Below, in pieces: positions 34,921 to 43,832 of a stretch of 64,000 nucleotides of DNA. The translations under genes were made by a program, and so were the position numbers. The notes under the pieces are model-generated. The model was not told the DNA's origin. It did no database searches and saw only the letters and a program-made list of their open reading frames with translations. The number at the start of each line of letters is the position of its first letter. Position 1 is the first letter of the stretch. The stretch covers positions 121,514 to 185,513 of the forward strand of contig NZ_JAUIYO010000005.1 in assembly GCF_044891285.1 (NCBI RefSeq), given 5' to 3'. Origin of the DNA: Pseudobacillus lumedeiriae (GTDB lineage Bacteria > Bacillota > Bacilli > Bacillales > Domibacillaceae).

Positions 34921-35441
34921 TATTTTAAAATTGAATACTGCTTTAATTCTGTTACCTGTTTTTGTGAGCCGCGTGTCAAGGCTGTTTGGCCTGTACGCGA
35001 TAATTCCTTAATACCGTAAGGGCGAAGCAGATCAATCATTGCTTCAATTTTTTCAAAGTTGCCAACGACTTGGATCGTGACACTATCTTTCGCTACGTCA
35101 ATAATCGTTGCCCGGAACGGTTCGATAATGACATTAATTTCCGCTCGGGTATTTGGCGTAGTAATGACTTTAATCAACGCAAGCTCTCTAGATACAACCG
35201 CTTGATTAGTGATGTCAGATACTTTCAGAACATCTACTTGCTTGTTAAGCTGTTTCAATACTTGCTCTGCAGTACGCTCATCTTCTACATGAACAATAAA
35301 TGTCATTTTGGAAATACCTTCTGTTTCCGTAGGACCTACGGTAATGCTTTCAATGTTAAATTGTCTTTTCGTAAACAATCCAGTAATTCTGTTCAATACG
35401 CCACTTCGATTAAGTACCGTTACAGTCACAGTACGTTTCAT
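34920..35441 (-). CDS. ilvH: Acetolactate synthase small (regulatory) subunit
   Basis: 173-aa ACT-domain subunit conferring valine feedback (VTVLNRSGVLNRITGLFTKR, then FNIESITVGPTE). ATG at 35441 overlaps the ilvB stop as ATGA. Its own stop codon abuts the A6 insertion, so the extreme C-terminus may have been altered. Also named ilvN in some systems. Confidence 0.94.
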   Translation of the reverse strand: MKRTVTVTVLNRSGVLNRITGLFTKRQFNIESITVGPTETEGISKMTFIVHVEDERTAEQVLKQLNKQVDVLKVSDITNQAVVSRELALIKVITTPNTRAEINVIIEPFRATIIDVAKDSVTIQVVGNFEKIEAMIDLLRPYGIKELSRTGQTALTRGSQKQVTELKQYSILK

Positions 35442-37153
35442 GGTTTCACCCCAATCATTTCATGAAGTCCTTTTCCTGGAGCAATCATCGGGAATACTTT
35501 TTCTTTCTGCTTGATTCGGCAGTCAATTAAAACCGGTTCACGGCTATTTAATGTTTCTCTCAGCACTTGTTCCGCTTCTTCCTCCGTCGAAACTGAGTAT
35601 CCCTTGATTCCATAAGCCTCTGCCAGCTTCACAAAATCCGGCTGGCAAGGAAGTAATGATTGCGAATATCGTTCCTCATAGAACTCTTCCTGCCATTGTC
35701 TAACCATTCCTAACGCTTGGTTATTATATACGACAATCTTAACTGGCAAGTTTAGCTCGGCGACAAGACCAAGCTCTTGTAAAGTCATCTGGAATCCAGC
35801 ATCCCCTACAACAGACACAACTGTGTCATCCGGGTATGCAATCTGTGCACCAATGGCAGCAGGGAAACCAAATCCCATCGTTCCCAGTCCTCCTGATGTC
35901 ACCCAGCGGCTCGGATCATTAAATCCATAATATTGCGCTGCCCACATTTGATGCTGGCCAACATCTGTCGTTACAATCGCTTGACCATTCGTAATTTCAT
36001 GAATAGTCTGTGTTAATCTCTGAGGAGAGATCCCTTCTTCATCATCAGAATTCCAAAGTGGATATTCTTTCTTGTTCTGCTTCAACTGTGCTCTCCACTC
36101 ATCAGCCGCTGGTGTCGTTAAATCACATTCAAGCAACGTCTTTAACGCTTCCTTCGCATCCGCTACGATTGGAATATGCGTTTCCAAGTTTTTGCCGATT
36201 TCCGCTGGATCAATGTCGATATGAGCAATGAGTGCTGTTGGTGCAAAATGCTGAAGATTGCCTGTTAAACGGTCATCAAACCGAGCGCCGATATTGATTA
36301 ATAAATCCGCTTCGTACATTGCCATATTCGCTGTGTACGTTCCGTGCATGCCTCCCATTCCTAAAAACAACGGGTGGTCAGACGGAAATGAACCAAGTCC
36401 TAGAAGCGTATTAACAACTGGAATATTCGTTTTTTCCACTAAAGAAAGCAGCTGTTCCGATGCTTTTCCGTGAAGGATGCCCGCACCAGCCAAAATAACC
36501 GGCTTTTTAGCTTGAGCAATAGCATCTGCTAATTTCTTAATTTGCAGAATATTAGGCATTGTATTTGGCTGATACCCCGGTAAATCAATCTCTGTTACAA
36601 ATTTAGGATTTGAGATCGTTGTAGCAATATCTTTTGGAATATCAATTAATACCGGGCCAGGGCGGCCTGTTGTCGCAATGTGAAACGCTTCGCGAATAAT
36701 TCGCGGCAGCTCTTGTAAATCCCGTACTTGGTAATTGTGTTTTGTAATTGGCATCGTAATTCCAATGACATCAGCTTCTTGGAAAGCATCCGTTCCAATG
36801 ACTCCTGTTGCTACCTGCCCTGTAAAGACAACAAGTGGAAGGGAGTCCATCATTGCATCTGTAATACCCGTCACAAGGTTTGTCGCTCCTGGTCCTGAAG
36901 TAGCGATAACAACTCCGGGCTTGCCTGATACTCTTGCATATCCTTCAGCTGCATGAATTGCAGCCTGTTCGTGTCTTGCTAAAATATGCCGGATCGGGTT
37001 TCTATATAAGGCATCATACAATGGAAGAACGGCTCCTCCTGGATAACCAAAAACCACTTCTACCTCTTCTTTTTTCAATGATTCAATAAAGAGTTCAGCT
37101 CCACTCATGGCTTGAGTCAACGGTTTGGCTTTTGTTTTTACATTTGCATTCAT
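35438..37153 (-). CDS. ilvB: Acetolactate synthase large subunit
   Basis: 571-aa thiamine diphosphate enzyme, first common step of isoleucine/valine synthesis. GYPGGAVLPLYDALY, the catalytic Glu in RHEQAAIHAAEGYAR and the ThDP motif GDAGFQM...YNNQALGMV are present. ATG at 37153 after TTTTGGAGGG; the frame upstream to 37192 is leader. It is preceded by the T-box leader. Confidence 0.96.
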   Translation of the reverse strand: MNANVKTKAKPLTQAMSGAELFIESLKKEEVEVVFGYPGGAVLPLYDALYRNPIRHILARHEQAAIHAAEGYARVSGKPGVVIATSGPGATNLVTGITDAMMDSLPLVVFTGQVATGVIGTDAFQEADVIGITMPITKHNYQVRDLQELPRIIREAFHIATTGRPGPVLIDIPKDIATTISNPKFVTEIDLPGYQPNTMPNILQIKKLADAIAQAKKPVILAGAGILHGKASEQLLSLVEKTNIPVVNTLLGLGSFPSDHPLFLGMGGMHGTYTANMAMYEADLLINIGARFDDRLTGNLQHFAPTALIAHIDIDPAEIGKNLETHIPIVADAKEALKTLLECDLTTPAADEWRAQLKQNKKEYPLWNSDDEEGISPQRLTQTIHEITNGQAIVTTDVGQHQMWAAQYYGFNDPSRWVTSGGLGTMGFGFPAAIGAQIAYPDDTVVSVVGDAGFQMTLQELGLVAELNLPVKIVVYNNQALGMVRQWQEEFYEERYSQSLLPCQPDFVKLAEAYGIKGYSVSTEEEAEQVLRETLNSREPVLIDCRIKQKEKVFPMIAPGKGLHEMIGVKP

Positions 37154-37204
37154 GCAGTTTCCCTCCAAAATGGTTGTTTTCCTAAATCGCAAGAGTGATT
37201 GGCT

Positions 37205-37500
37205 CTTTAAGTAAAAGCAAAAAGAAAAGCCTTTACACCCTCACGCCTACTGATCCATTAAGCGCAGGGGTGAAAAGACTTTTCCTTCCACGGTACCACC
37301 CTGGTTTATGGCACTCTCACAAATGCCACCTCATGGACAATTTAATTATTGTCCTTTTTGATAACGAGTAATGATACTCGGCCGATCCTAATAGTCTCCG
37401 TTCAGATCCGCACTCTGAGGGGATGTCGCTGTAAGGGGTATTACCGGCTTCCAGCACCGCCGGCTCTCTGTGAATACCTTGTCTTACAACTTTTTCCTCG
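37205..37500 (-). promoter_or_regulatory. T-box leader before ilvB
   Basis: On the minus strand the T-box AGGGTGGTACCGTGG (37288-37302) is exact. Upstream are a long stem I with the distal GGTGCTGGAAGCCGGTAATA arm and a GAGTA/TACTC hairpin; downstream is a terminator stem (37220-37285) made of GAAAAGCCTTTACACCC pairing with GGGGTGAAAAGACTTTTC and ending in T-rich sequence. Uncharged tRNA should favour antitermination. A Leu codon CUC in CCCCUCAGAGUG is a candidate specifier, by analogy with B. subtilis ilv-leu, but I did not fold it fully. It begins only about 16 bp after ilvD. Confidence 0.92.
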
Positions 37501-37515
37501 TCCACGTTTTAGTGA

Positions 37516-39180
37516 TTAAATTTTCATAACTCCGCCTGTATTAGCAGAAGTCACAAGCTTAGAATATCTTGCTAAGTAACCTTTTTTAATCTTTGGTTCT
37601 GGCTGCACCCAGTTTTTCTTTCTTTCCGCCAGCTCTTCTTCTGTTAGAACAACATTTATTGTTCGACCAGGCAAGTCGATAATAATTTTATCTCCATTTT
37701 CAACGAAAGCGATTGGGCCGCCTTCAGCTGCTTCTGGTGAAATATGTCCGATGGAAATACCACGGGAAGCCCCGGAGAATCTTCCATCTGTTATTAATGC
37801 GACTTTCTTGTCAAGTCCACGACCAGCGATAGCTGATGTAGGTGCAAGCATTTCTGGCATGCCCGGTCCCCCTTTAGGGCCTTCATAACGAATCACAACT
37901 ACGTGACCAGCTTGGACCGTACCGTTATCAATGCCTTCCTGAGCTGCTTCTTGAGATTCAAATACAATGGCTTCTCCAGTAAATGTCGTAATAGAAGGAT
38001 CAACAGCCCCTACTTTGATTACCCCGCCATCTGGAGCTAAGTTTCCGAATAAGATAGATAAGCCGCCTACAGGGCTGTAAGGATTGCCGCTTCTGCGGAT
38101 CACTTGATCATTAATAATTTCTGCATCTTTTACATTTTCATAAACAGATTTCCCAGTAACAGTAATCCGATCTTTATTTAAAGCGCCTATGCTGCACAGT
38201 TCATTAATAATGGCACTAATACCGCCAGCTTCATGAACGTCTTGCATTGTATAATCAGAAGCAGGGCTAATTTTTGACAAGTAAGGTACTTTTTTAGCGA
38301 TTTCATTGATTTGGCTTAAATCGTAATCGATTTCTGCCTCATGTGCAATTGCTAATGTATGGAGAACGGTATTCGTTGAACCACCCATTGCCATATCAAG
38401 TGCAAATGCATCATCAATAGCTTCTTTTGTAATAATATCTCTCGGCTTCACATCATTTTTAATGGCATCCATTAAGTGTTGAACCGCTTGTTTAATTAAC
38501 TTGTGACGTTCATTTGATGTAGCTACAATCGTTGCATTGCCCGGTGGTGTCATTCCAAGAATCTCCATTAAAGAGTTCATGGAGTTAGCTGTGAACATTC
38601 CCGAACAAGATCCGCATGTTGGACAAGCACTTGATTCAATTTCCAGCAATTCTTCCGCTGACATCTTTCCTGAAAGGTGAGCGCCAACGCCCTCAAATAC
38701 AGAAACAAGCGACAGTGGCTTTCCTGCCTTTGTTTTTCCGCCTTCCATAGGACCGCCTGAAACAAATACAGAAGGGACATTCGTTCTGGCAGCTGCCATT
38801 AGCATGCCCGGAGTAATTTTGTCACAGTTTGGAATATAGAAGACTCCATCAAACCAGTGAGCATTAATAACTGTTTCAGCAGCATCAGCGATCAGCTCCC
38901 TGCTCGGCAATGAGTACCGCATGCCGATATGGCCCATCGCAATACCATCATCCACCCCGATCGTATTGAATTCGAAAGGAACGCCCCCAGCTTCACGAAT
39001 GGCTTCTTTAACAACTTCCGCAAATTTATTTAAGTGGACGTGACCCGGAATAATGTCAATGTAAGAGTTACAAACCCCGATAAAAGGTTTATGCAAGTCT
39101 TCTGTTTTTACCCCAGCTGCGTAAAGCAGGCTGCGGTGGGGAGCCCGTTCAATCCCCTTCTTTATCATATCACTGCGCAT
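37516..39180 (-). CDS. ilvD: Dihydroxy-acid dehydratase
   Basis: 554-aa Fe-S dehydratase of branched-chain synthesis. CNSYIDIIPGHVHL, NCDKITPGMLMAA and CPTCGSCSGMFTANSMN carry the cluster cysteines. ATG at 39180 after GGAGGAGATATT. It precedes the T-box and so is transcribed independently of it, from the promoter at 39346. Confidence 0.96.
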   Translation of the reverse strand: MRSDMIKKGIERAPHRSLLYAAGVKTEDLHKPFIGVCNSYIDIIPGHVHLNKFAEVVKEAIREAGGVPFEFNTIGVDDGIAMGHIGMRYSLPSRELIADAAETVINAHWFDGVFYIPNCDKITPGMLMAAARTNVPSVFVSGGPMEGGKTKAGKPLSLVSVFEGVGAHLSGKMSAEELLEIESSACPTCGSCSGMFTANSMNSLMEILGMTPPGNATIVATSNERHKLIKQAVQHLMDAIKNDVKPRDIITKEAIDDAFALDMAMGGSTNTVLHTLAIAHEAEIDYDLSQINEIAKKVPYLSKISPASDYTMQDVHEAGGISAIINELCSIGALNKDRITVTGKSVYENVKDAEIINDQVIRRSGNPYSPVGGLSILFGNLAPDGGVIKVGAVDPSITTFTGEAIVFESQEAAQEGIDNGTVQAGHVVVIRYEGPKGGPGMPEMLAPTSAIAGRGLDKKVALITDGRFSGASRGISIGHISPEAAEGGPIAFVENGDKIIIDLPGRTINVVLTEEELAERKKNWVQPEPKIKKGYLARYSKLVTSANTGGVMKI

Positions 39181-39345
39181 AATATCTCCTCCAGGTGTCT
39201 TAAAGCTGCATACGCTACTAAAACTTCATATATCTCTCTCGCTTAAGGGCGAAAAGATACACTAGCTTTTCAGTCTTATATTTCTTTGAATTATCAATCA
39301 TTGGAATAGTCGTTCAAATTTAAAAAGTAAGTTTAATTGAGGACA

Positions 39346-39374
39346 ATCATATCTTGCTTTTCCTTATTGGTCAA
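39346..39374 (-). promoter_or_regulatory. Promoter of ilvD
   Basis: Minus strand TTGACC (39369-39374), 17-bp spacer, TATGAT (39346-39351): a near-consensus sigma-A promoter with a leader of about 160 bases that shows no T-box. Confidence 0.75.
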
Positions 39375-39386
39375 CACCTTTTATGA

Positions 39387-39401
39387 AATTTTTAGACAAT
39401 T
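39387..39401. promoter_or_regulatory. CodY-like box upstream of ilvD
   Basis: AATTTTTAGACAATT differs at two positions from the CodY consensus AATTTTCWGAAAATT. It lies 13 bp upstream of the -35 region. CodY represses ilv-leu genes in B. subtilis when isoleucine and GTP are plentiful. Confidence 0.55.
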
Positions 39402-39570
39402 AAAATGATTGAATTTCCTTAACTAATATCTGCAATCGCTTACAACCCCTGATCTAAGGGGCCTTTGTTCTTTCTTGTAGAAATTGGGCGAATTTTCGAA
39501 TTTTTTTATTGCTTGGTTCCTTCAGAATTTTTTCACCTCAAGTAATATATGCATTAAATTTTTGATTATA

Positions 39571-39610
39571 AAAAAACGGTCCCAAAAATTAATATATTTT
39601 GGGACCGTTT
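39571..39610. terminator. Terminator of pbp, left of A7
   Basis: AACGGTCCCAAAA / TTTTGGGACCGTTT stem with T/A runs on both sides. It should stop leftward transcription from the PBP gene before the ilvD control region. The 39181-39755 gap holds this, the ilvD promoter, the CodY-like box and repeat A7. Confidence 0.75.
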
Positions 39611-39617
39611 CTTAAGT

Positions 39618-39754
39618 GGCTTTGCTCCTCCCATGTTGATTTCTGCTGAGAGCGGTCCGGGACCATCGTCTAGACACGCTTTTCCTGCAGAAGTCTAATG
39701 TCTTCCTCTCCAATCAGCAAAGGGGCAAATTCAACAATAGTTATTAACGTAGCC
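39618..39754 (+). repeat. Family A repeat, copy A7 (long form)
   Basis: GGCTTTGCTCCTCC ... CTCTCCAATCAGCAAAGGGGC ... ATTAACGTAGCC; 137 bp, retaining the GC-rich middle. It abuts the end of the PBP gene. Confidence 0.72.
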
Positions 39755-39755
39755 T

Positions 39756-41711
39756 TTAAAATAGTTCACTCCATTGGTCAATTGCTTTCTCAAACCAATT
39801 TTTCTCTTTTTCTGGTTCCTTCTTTTCTTCGATCGACTCCACATCAAATGAAGTACCGTCTAAATCCGGCCTAATCTCCTGCATAATTTCTTTAAATAAC
39901 GGCACGGCTCCATCTGAACTGTTTTTAGTAAGGTAATGATGTTCGTCCACTTTTTCTACACCAATCCATACTGTTCCTACAACATCTGGGGTATAGCCGA
40001 CAAACCACTGGTCTTTCGTTCCCTTAATGCCTTCAATCGGCACTTGAGTAGAACCAGTTTTTCCTGCAAGTTCCAATCCCGGTATTTTAGCTTTTTTTCC
40101 TGAGCCCTTTTTGACCACATTTAGCAGCATAGCATTCACTTCATCTGCCACTTCTTTTGTTGTTACTTTTGTTTCCTTAGGTGTCCACTGCGGCTTAATC
40201 TCACCTTCCGGCCCGATAATCTTTTGAATAAAGAAATGTTCTTTGCGCACACCGCCATTCGGAAATGCCGTGTAAGCCTGTGCGATATGCAGGGGAGCGA
40301 CGCCTTTTGTCATGCCGCCTAAAGCAATAGCCAAGCTTTTATCCTTTTCTTCCAGCGGTATGCCAAAGCGTTCAAGTGCATCCATTCCTTTTGACAGACC
40401 AATTTCATCTAGCAGCCAAACAGCCGGGATATTAAGAGATTTCTCAAGCGCCTTGTTCATAGACACTTCTCCGTGATATGTTCCCCCATAATTGGCCGGT
40501 TCATAGTCCCCGAATGTCATTGGTTCATCCTTCAGCATAGATGTGGGTTCATATCCAGCTTCTAAAGCGGGTGTATACACAGCTAGTGGTTTTAGCGTTG
40601 AACCTGGAGACGTTCTCATCTGTGTAGCATAGTTAAACCCTCTAAACACATGCTCTCCCCGTTTTCCGACAATCGCCATGACCCCGCCTGTTTTCGGATT
40701 TAACAAAATCGCCGCACTTTGGGAGGGATCCCCGTTCACAGAGTTCGGAAAGAGCCAATCTTTTTCATACACACGTTCTAACCCTTCTTGTACACCTTGA
40801 TCCATAGCTGTATAGATTTCATACCCTTTCGTTAACAGATCATTTTGCGTCAGTCCATATCGGTTAATGGCTTCGTTTATGACTGCATCAGCGTAATATG
40901 GATATTTCCCTTTTAATGGGTCACTGCTTTCATCATCGAGAAAGACTCGTTTATTCTTGGCACTTTCTGCTTCTTCACTTGTAATGTAGCCATACTTCAC
41001 CATTTGATCAAGTACGACATTTCTTCGTGCCATAGCCTTTCCTAAGTTTTTATAAGGGTCAAGCACAGAAGGCGCTTTAATGATGCCCGCAAGCATAGCA
41101 GATTGGCTGAGCGTCAGCTCACTTACATCCTTGCCGAAATATTTTTTCGAAGCATTTTGAACCCCCCATGCCCCGCTGCCAAAATAAATGGTGTTCAAAT
41201 ACATTTCCAATATTTCCTTTTTCTTGTACACCTTTTCAATTTCAATAGCTAGAAACAGTTCTTCCACTTTTCTTTTATATGTTTGTTCGGGTGACAATAG
41301 GGCATTTTTCGTTAACTGCTGGGTAATTGTACTTCCTCCCTGCACGACATCGCCAGAAAAAGTATTTTTAATAAATGCCCGGCCCATTCCCTTCATGTCA
41401 AAGCCGCTATGCTCGTAAAAACGATGATCTTCAATCGCTACGACTGCATCCTGTAAGTGTTTCGGCATTCGTTCAATCGGTACGCTGTCTGATCGGTTAG
41501 CAGACAATTTGCTCGCTTTATTTCCGTTTACATCATAAAGAACGGTGGATTGAGACAATCCCTTTTTTAACGTCTCTACGTCCGCAGATTTCATAAAGAA
41601 CACAATAAACCCAAGTCCCCCTAAAATCATCACAGACACAACTAAGATCGTAATTTGCGTTAAATGGAATTTTTTCCACAAATTTTTGATAAACTTGCTA
41701 ATTGCATTCAT
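39756..41711 (-). CDS. Class A penicillin-binding protein (glycosyltransferase/transpeptidase)
   Basis: 651-aa bifunctional PBP of the PBP1A/2c family. Short cytoplasmic tail, one membrane helix (about 19-40), GT51 domain with catalytic E94 in IEDHRFYEH and GGSTITQQLTKN, then transpeptidase with S371TLK374, S425LN427 and K551TGS. It polymerises and crosslinks peptidoglycan. Size and domain order fit PbpF/PbpG-type enzymes used in sporulation, though pbpF normally sits by hemE in B. subtilis. ATG at 41711 with GGAGGAACGAC upstream. Downstream repeat A7 follows the stop directly. Confidence 0.93.
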   Translation of the reverse strand: MNAISKFIKNLWKKFHLTQITILVVSVMILGGLGFIVFFMKSADVETLKKGLSQSTVLYDVNGNKASKLSANRSDSVPIERMPKHLQDAVVAIEDHRFYEHSGFDMKGMGRAFIKNTFSGDVVQGGSTITQQLTKNALLSPEQTYKRKVEELFLAIEIEKVYKKKEILEMYLNTIYFGSGAWGVQNASKKYFGKDVSELTLSQSAMLAGIIKAPSVLDPYKNLGKAMARRNVVLDQMVKYGYITSEEAESAKNKRVFLDDESSDPLKGKYPYYADAVINEAINRYGLTQNDLLTKGYEIYTAMDQGVQEGLERVYEKDWLFPNSVNGDPSQSAAILLNPKTGGVMAIVGKRGEHVFRGFNYATQMRTSPGSTLKPLAVYTPALEAGYEPTSMLKDEPMTFGDYEPANYGGTYHGEVSMNKALEKSLNIPAVWLLDEIGLSKGMDALERFGIPLEEKDKSLAIALGGMTKGVAPLHIAQAYTAFPNGGVRKEHFFIQKIIGPEGEIKPQWTPKETKVTTKEVADEVNAMLLNVVKKGSGKKAKIPGLELAGKTGSTQVPIEGIKGTKDQWFVGYTPDVVGTVWIGVEKVDEHHYLTKNSSDGAVPLFKEIMQEIRPDLDGTSFDVESIEEKKEPEKEKNWFEKAIDQWSELF

Positions 41712-41782
41712 ACTTGTATGTCGTTCCTCCCGAATAAGCCAAGGTCCTCTTTGCCTTTCACTATGGCTCAGATTTCAATTAA

Positions 41783-41831
41783 ATTGTGCCGAGCATAGGC
41801 AGCCAGCTAGAGCAATTTTGCTGGGCACAAT
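41783..41831 (-). other. Stem-loop at the start of the PBP transcript
   Basis: Minus strand ATTGTGCC pairs with GGCACAAT around a 33-nt insert that contains CAGC/GCTG. It begins about 10 bases after the -10 and so lies at the mRNA 5' end. It could stabilise the transcript or be a protein-binding site. Confidence 0.4.
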
Positions 41832-41840
41832 AAGACTTTT

Positions 41841-41869
41841 ATTATAACTGATGCATGTTCGATCGCCAA
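41841..41869 (-). promoter_or_regulatory. Promoter of the PBP gene
   Basis: Minus strand TTGGCG (41864-41869), 17-bp spacer, TATAAT (41841-41846). Confidence 0.65.
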
Positions 41870-41902
41870 TTTTCAACTATTTTTCATTTGTTACAACATA
41901 GT

Positions 41903-41931
41903 AAAAAAGCTGACGGTTAGTCACCATCAGC
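41903..41931 (-). terminator. Terminator of tatA
   Basis: GCTGATGGT / ACCGTCAGC stem (one G-T) and TTTTTTA on the minus strand. Confidence 0.65.
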
Positions 41932-41947
41932 CCTTCATCCATTCCAT

Positions 41948-42121
41948 TTATTTGACTTTATTCTTTTTCTCTTCTTCATCTTCCATGATACCCTTCATGC
42001 CGCGTTTAAATTCATGCAATGTCTGTCCCGCTGCTTTACCGAGCTGCGGAAGCTTAGAAGGTCCAAAAAGCAACAAGGCCACAATGATAATAATAGCTAT
42101 TTCTCCAGCACCGAGATTCAT
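41948..42121 (-). CDS. tatA: Sec-independent translocase subunit TatA
   Basis: 57-aa TatA/E: N-terminal helix (GEIAIIIIVALLLFGPSKLPQLG) with the FGPSKLP hinge, an amphipathic helix and an acidic/basic tail. It forms the pore-like part of the twin-arginine export system. ATG at 42121 after AGGAGA. No tatC is nearby. Confidence 0.93.
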   Translation of the reverse strand: MNLGAGEIAIIIIVALLLFGPSKLPQLGKAAGQTLHEFKRGMKGIMEDEEEKKNKVK

Positions 42122-42186
42122 AGGTATTTATCTCCTTTTACAGGCTATTGATAGTGTTATTATACTATAACCAAAAGAAGTTAAAA

Positions 42187-42230
42187 ATAAAAAAGCAGCA
42201 AATGTGCCTTTTTCGCCACACTTGCTGCTT
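42187..42230 (-). terminator. Terminator of the 42236 symporter gene
   Basis: AGCAGCAAGTGTGGCG / GGCACATTTGCTGCT stem and TTTTTTA on the minus strand. Confidence 0.75.
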
Positions 42231-42235
42231 CTCGT

Positions 42236-43471
42236 TTAAGCACCAGATCGCTGTTCTTTTATTGTCTTCTTCTTTTCCGTCTCTGCAACGAACACAGCAC
42301 AAGCGGCATCGCCTGAAATATTGATAGCTGTTCGTGCCATATCAAGTACACGGTCGATTCCGAGAATAAGACCGATTCCCTCTACTGGCAAGCCAACACT
42401 GCTTAATACCATTGCGAGCATAATTAACCCTACACCAGGCACACCAGCCGTTCCAATGCTTGCCAAAACAGCTGTCAGTACAACTGTTGCCAGTTCCCCC
42501 ATCGTTAAATCAATCCCGTATACTTGAGCAATAAAGAGAGTAGCAACACCTTGCATAATCGCTGTTCCGTCCATATTGATCGTGGCGCCAAGCGGCTGAA
42601 CGAAGGAACTGACCGATTTTGGTACATTCAAACGCTTTTGCGCTACATCCATAGAAATAGGCAGCGTTGCGTTACTGCTTGATGTACTGAATGCGACACT
42701 CATTGCAGGCGCGAAGTTTTTGAAAAACCAGACCGGGCTTTTTCTAGCAAGCAGTAAGATGGTTCCTCCATACGTGAGCAGTCCATGAATAATTAAGGCA
42801 GCAAGAACGCAAATCATATAAACACCCATCGCTTTAACTGCCGACCATCCTTGACTGCCGATTGCTGAAGCAATCAACCCGAATGTACCATATGGAGCAA
42901 ACTTCATGACGAAGCCGACTAGATACATCATGACATCATTTCCCTGCTCAACTAAATGAAGTAACCCTTTCGTTCTTTCTCCAAGCGCGGTGAGCGCAAG
43001 ACCGATAAAAAGAGCGAAAGCAATAATTTGCAGCATGTTCCCTTGTGTCATTGCATTAAGCGGATTTTTCGGAATAATATTCAATAATGTTTCACTTACA
43101 GGAGGAGCTTCTTCAGCGGAAAATTCTGCATTTTTCGTGTCAAAACTTCCTGCTCCCCCCGGCTCAACGACTCCTGCAATGATTAATCCAATAATAATTG
43201 CGATACATGTAGTAATTAAAAAATAGGAAATCGTTTTCAATCCGATTCTGCCGAGCTTTTTAGGGTCCCCTAGGCCGGCAGCTCCGAGAATGATGGATAG
43301 AAATACAATTGGTACAACAAGCATACTGATGAGGTTCAGAAAAATACGCCCAAGCGGAGTAAAGACATATGGATCTAACACATTATAAAGACTTGGAGCA
43401 AAAATATTGAGCAGCAGCCCGACTATCGCACCAGCAATCAGGGCAATAATAATTTTACCAGTAAGCTTCAT
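42236..43471 (-). CDS. Dicarboxylate/amino acid:cation symporter (DAACS family)
   Basis: 411-aa membrane transporter of the GltP/DctA family, importing glutamate, aspartate or C4-dicarboxylates with H+ or Na+. About eight helices and two re-entrant loops; the serine-rich AFSTSSSNATLPISM and NMDGTAIMQGVATLFIAQ motifs mark the substrate site. ATG at 43471 has AGGAGA six bases upstream (the ATG two codons earlier is too close). Exact substrate unknown. Confidence 0.9.
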   Translation of the reverse strand: MKLTGKIIIALIAGAIVGLLLNIFAPSLYNVLDPYVFTPLGRIFLNLISMLVVPIVFLSIILGAAGLGDPKKLGRIGLKTISYFLITTCIAIIIGLIIAGVVEPGGAGSFDTKNAEFSAEEAPPVSETLLNIIPKNPLNAMTQGNMLQIIAFALFIGLALTALGERTKGLLHLVEQGNDVMMYLVGFVMKFAPYGTFGLIASAIGSQGWSAVKAMGVYMICVLAALIIHGLLTYGGTILLLARKSPVWFFKNFAPAMSVAFSTSSSNATLPISMDVAQKRLNVPKSVSSFVQPLGATINMDGTAIMQGVATLFIAQVYGIDLTMGELATVVLTAVLASIGTAGVPGVGLIMLAMVLSSVGLPVEGIGLILGIDRVLDMARTAINISGDAACAVFVAETEKKKTIKEQRSGA

Positions 43472-43599
43472 CACCATTCTCCTTTCTTATGCTGAATAAT
43501 GGGATAGTATCTCTCGTTAAATGTACCCTGCTCATTTGCTTGTCAAACCTATACAGCCCCTCTTATGTTATAGCGTGTGCTCTATTTATTTGATACGAT

Positions 43600-43800
43600 G
43601 GAAGAAATAGAATCGGGCTGGAGGAAGCTGCACTGAAAAGAAAAAGCATTGAACTGAATGAAGACACACTGCTTATTGCCTCTCAAACGTTTAAAGTTTT
43701 GTCGAATCCAATACGGCTCCGAATTTGAACCCTGCTTTTTAATGGCAAACATTCTGTAAACGATATTGCTGAACGATGGTCGCTGCTCCAATCAACAAAG
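43600..43800 (+). pseudogene. ArsR-family regulator remnant
   Basis: The plus strand encodes LNEDTLLIASQTFKVLSNPI then RLRI, a TGA stop (43726-43728), and TLLFNGKHSVNDIAERWSLL QST before running into repeat A8. This is the start of an ArsR/SmtB helix-turn-helix (SQTFKVLSNPIRLRI*TLL, HSVNDIAE, LLQST), missing its recognition helix end and C-terminus. Likely a Leu codon became TGA, and the 3' half is lost at the repeat. No ATG or RBS is intact. It occupies the gap 43472-44167; the remainder holds no gene I can see. Confidence 0.7.
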
Positions 43801-43832
43801 CAGCAAAATCAACAATAATCGTTAACATAGCC
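43782..43832 (+). repeat. Family A repeat, copy A8 (right half)
   Basis: GCTGCTCCAATCAACAAAG ... CAGCAAAATC ... AACATAGCC, nearly the consensus right half. The left half is missing: the sequence joins directly to the ArsR remnant at the shared stretch CTGCTCCAATCAACA. Confidence 0.75.
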
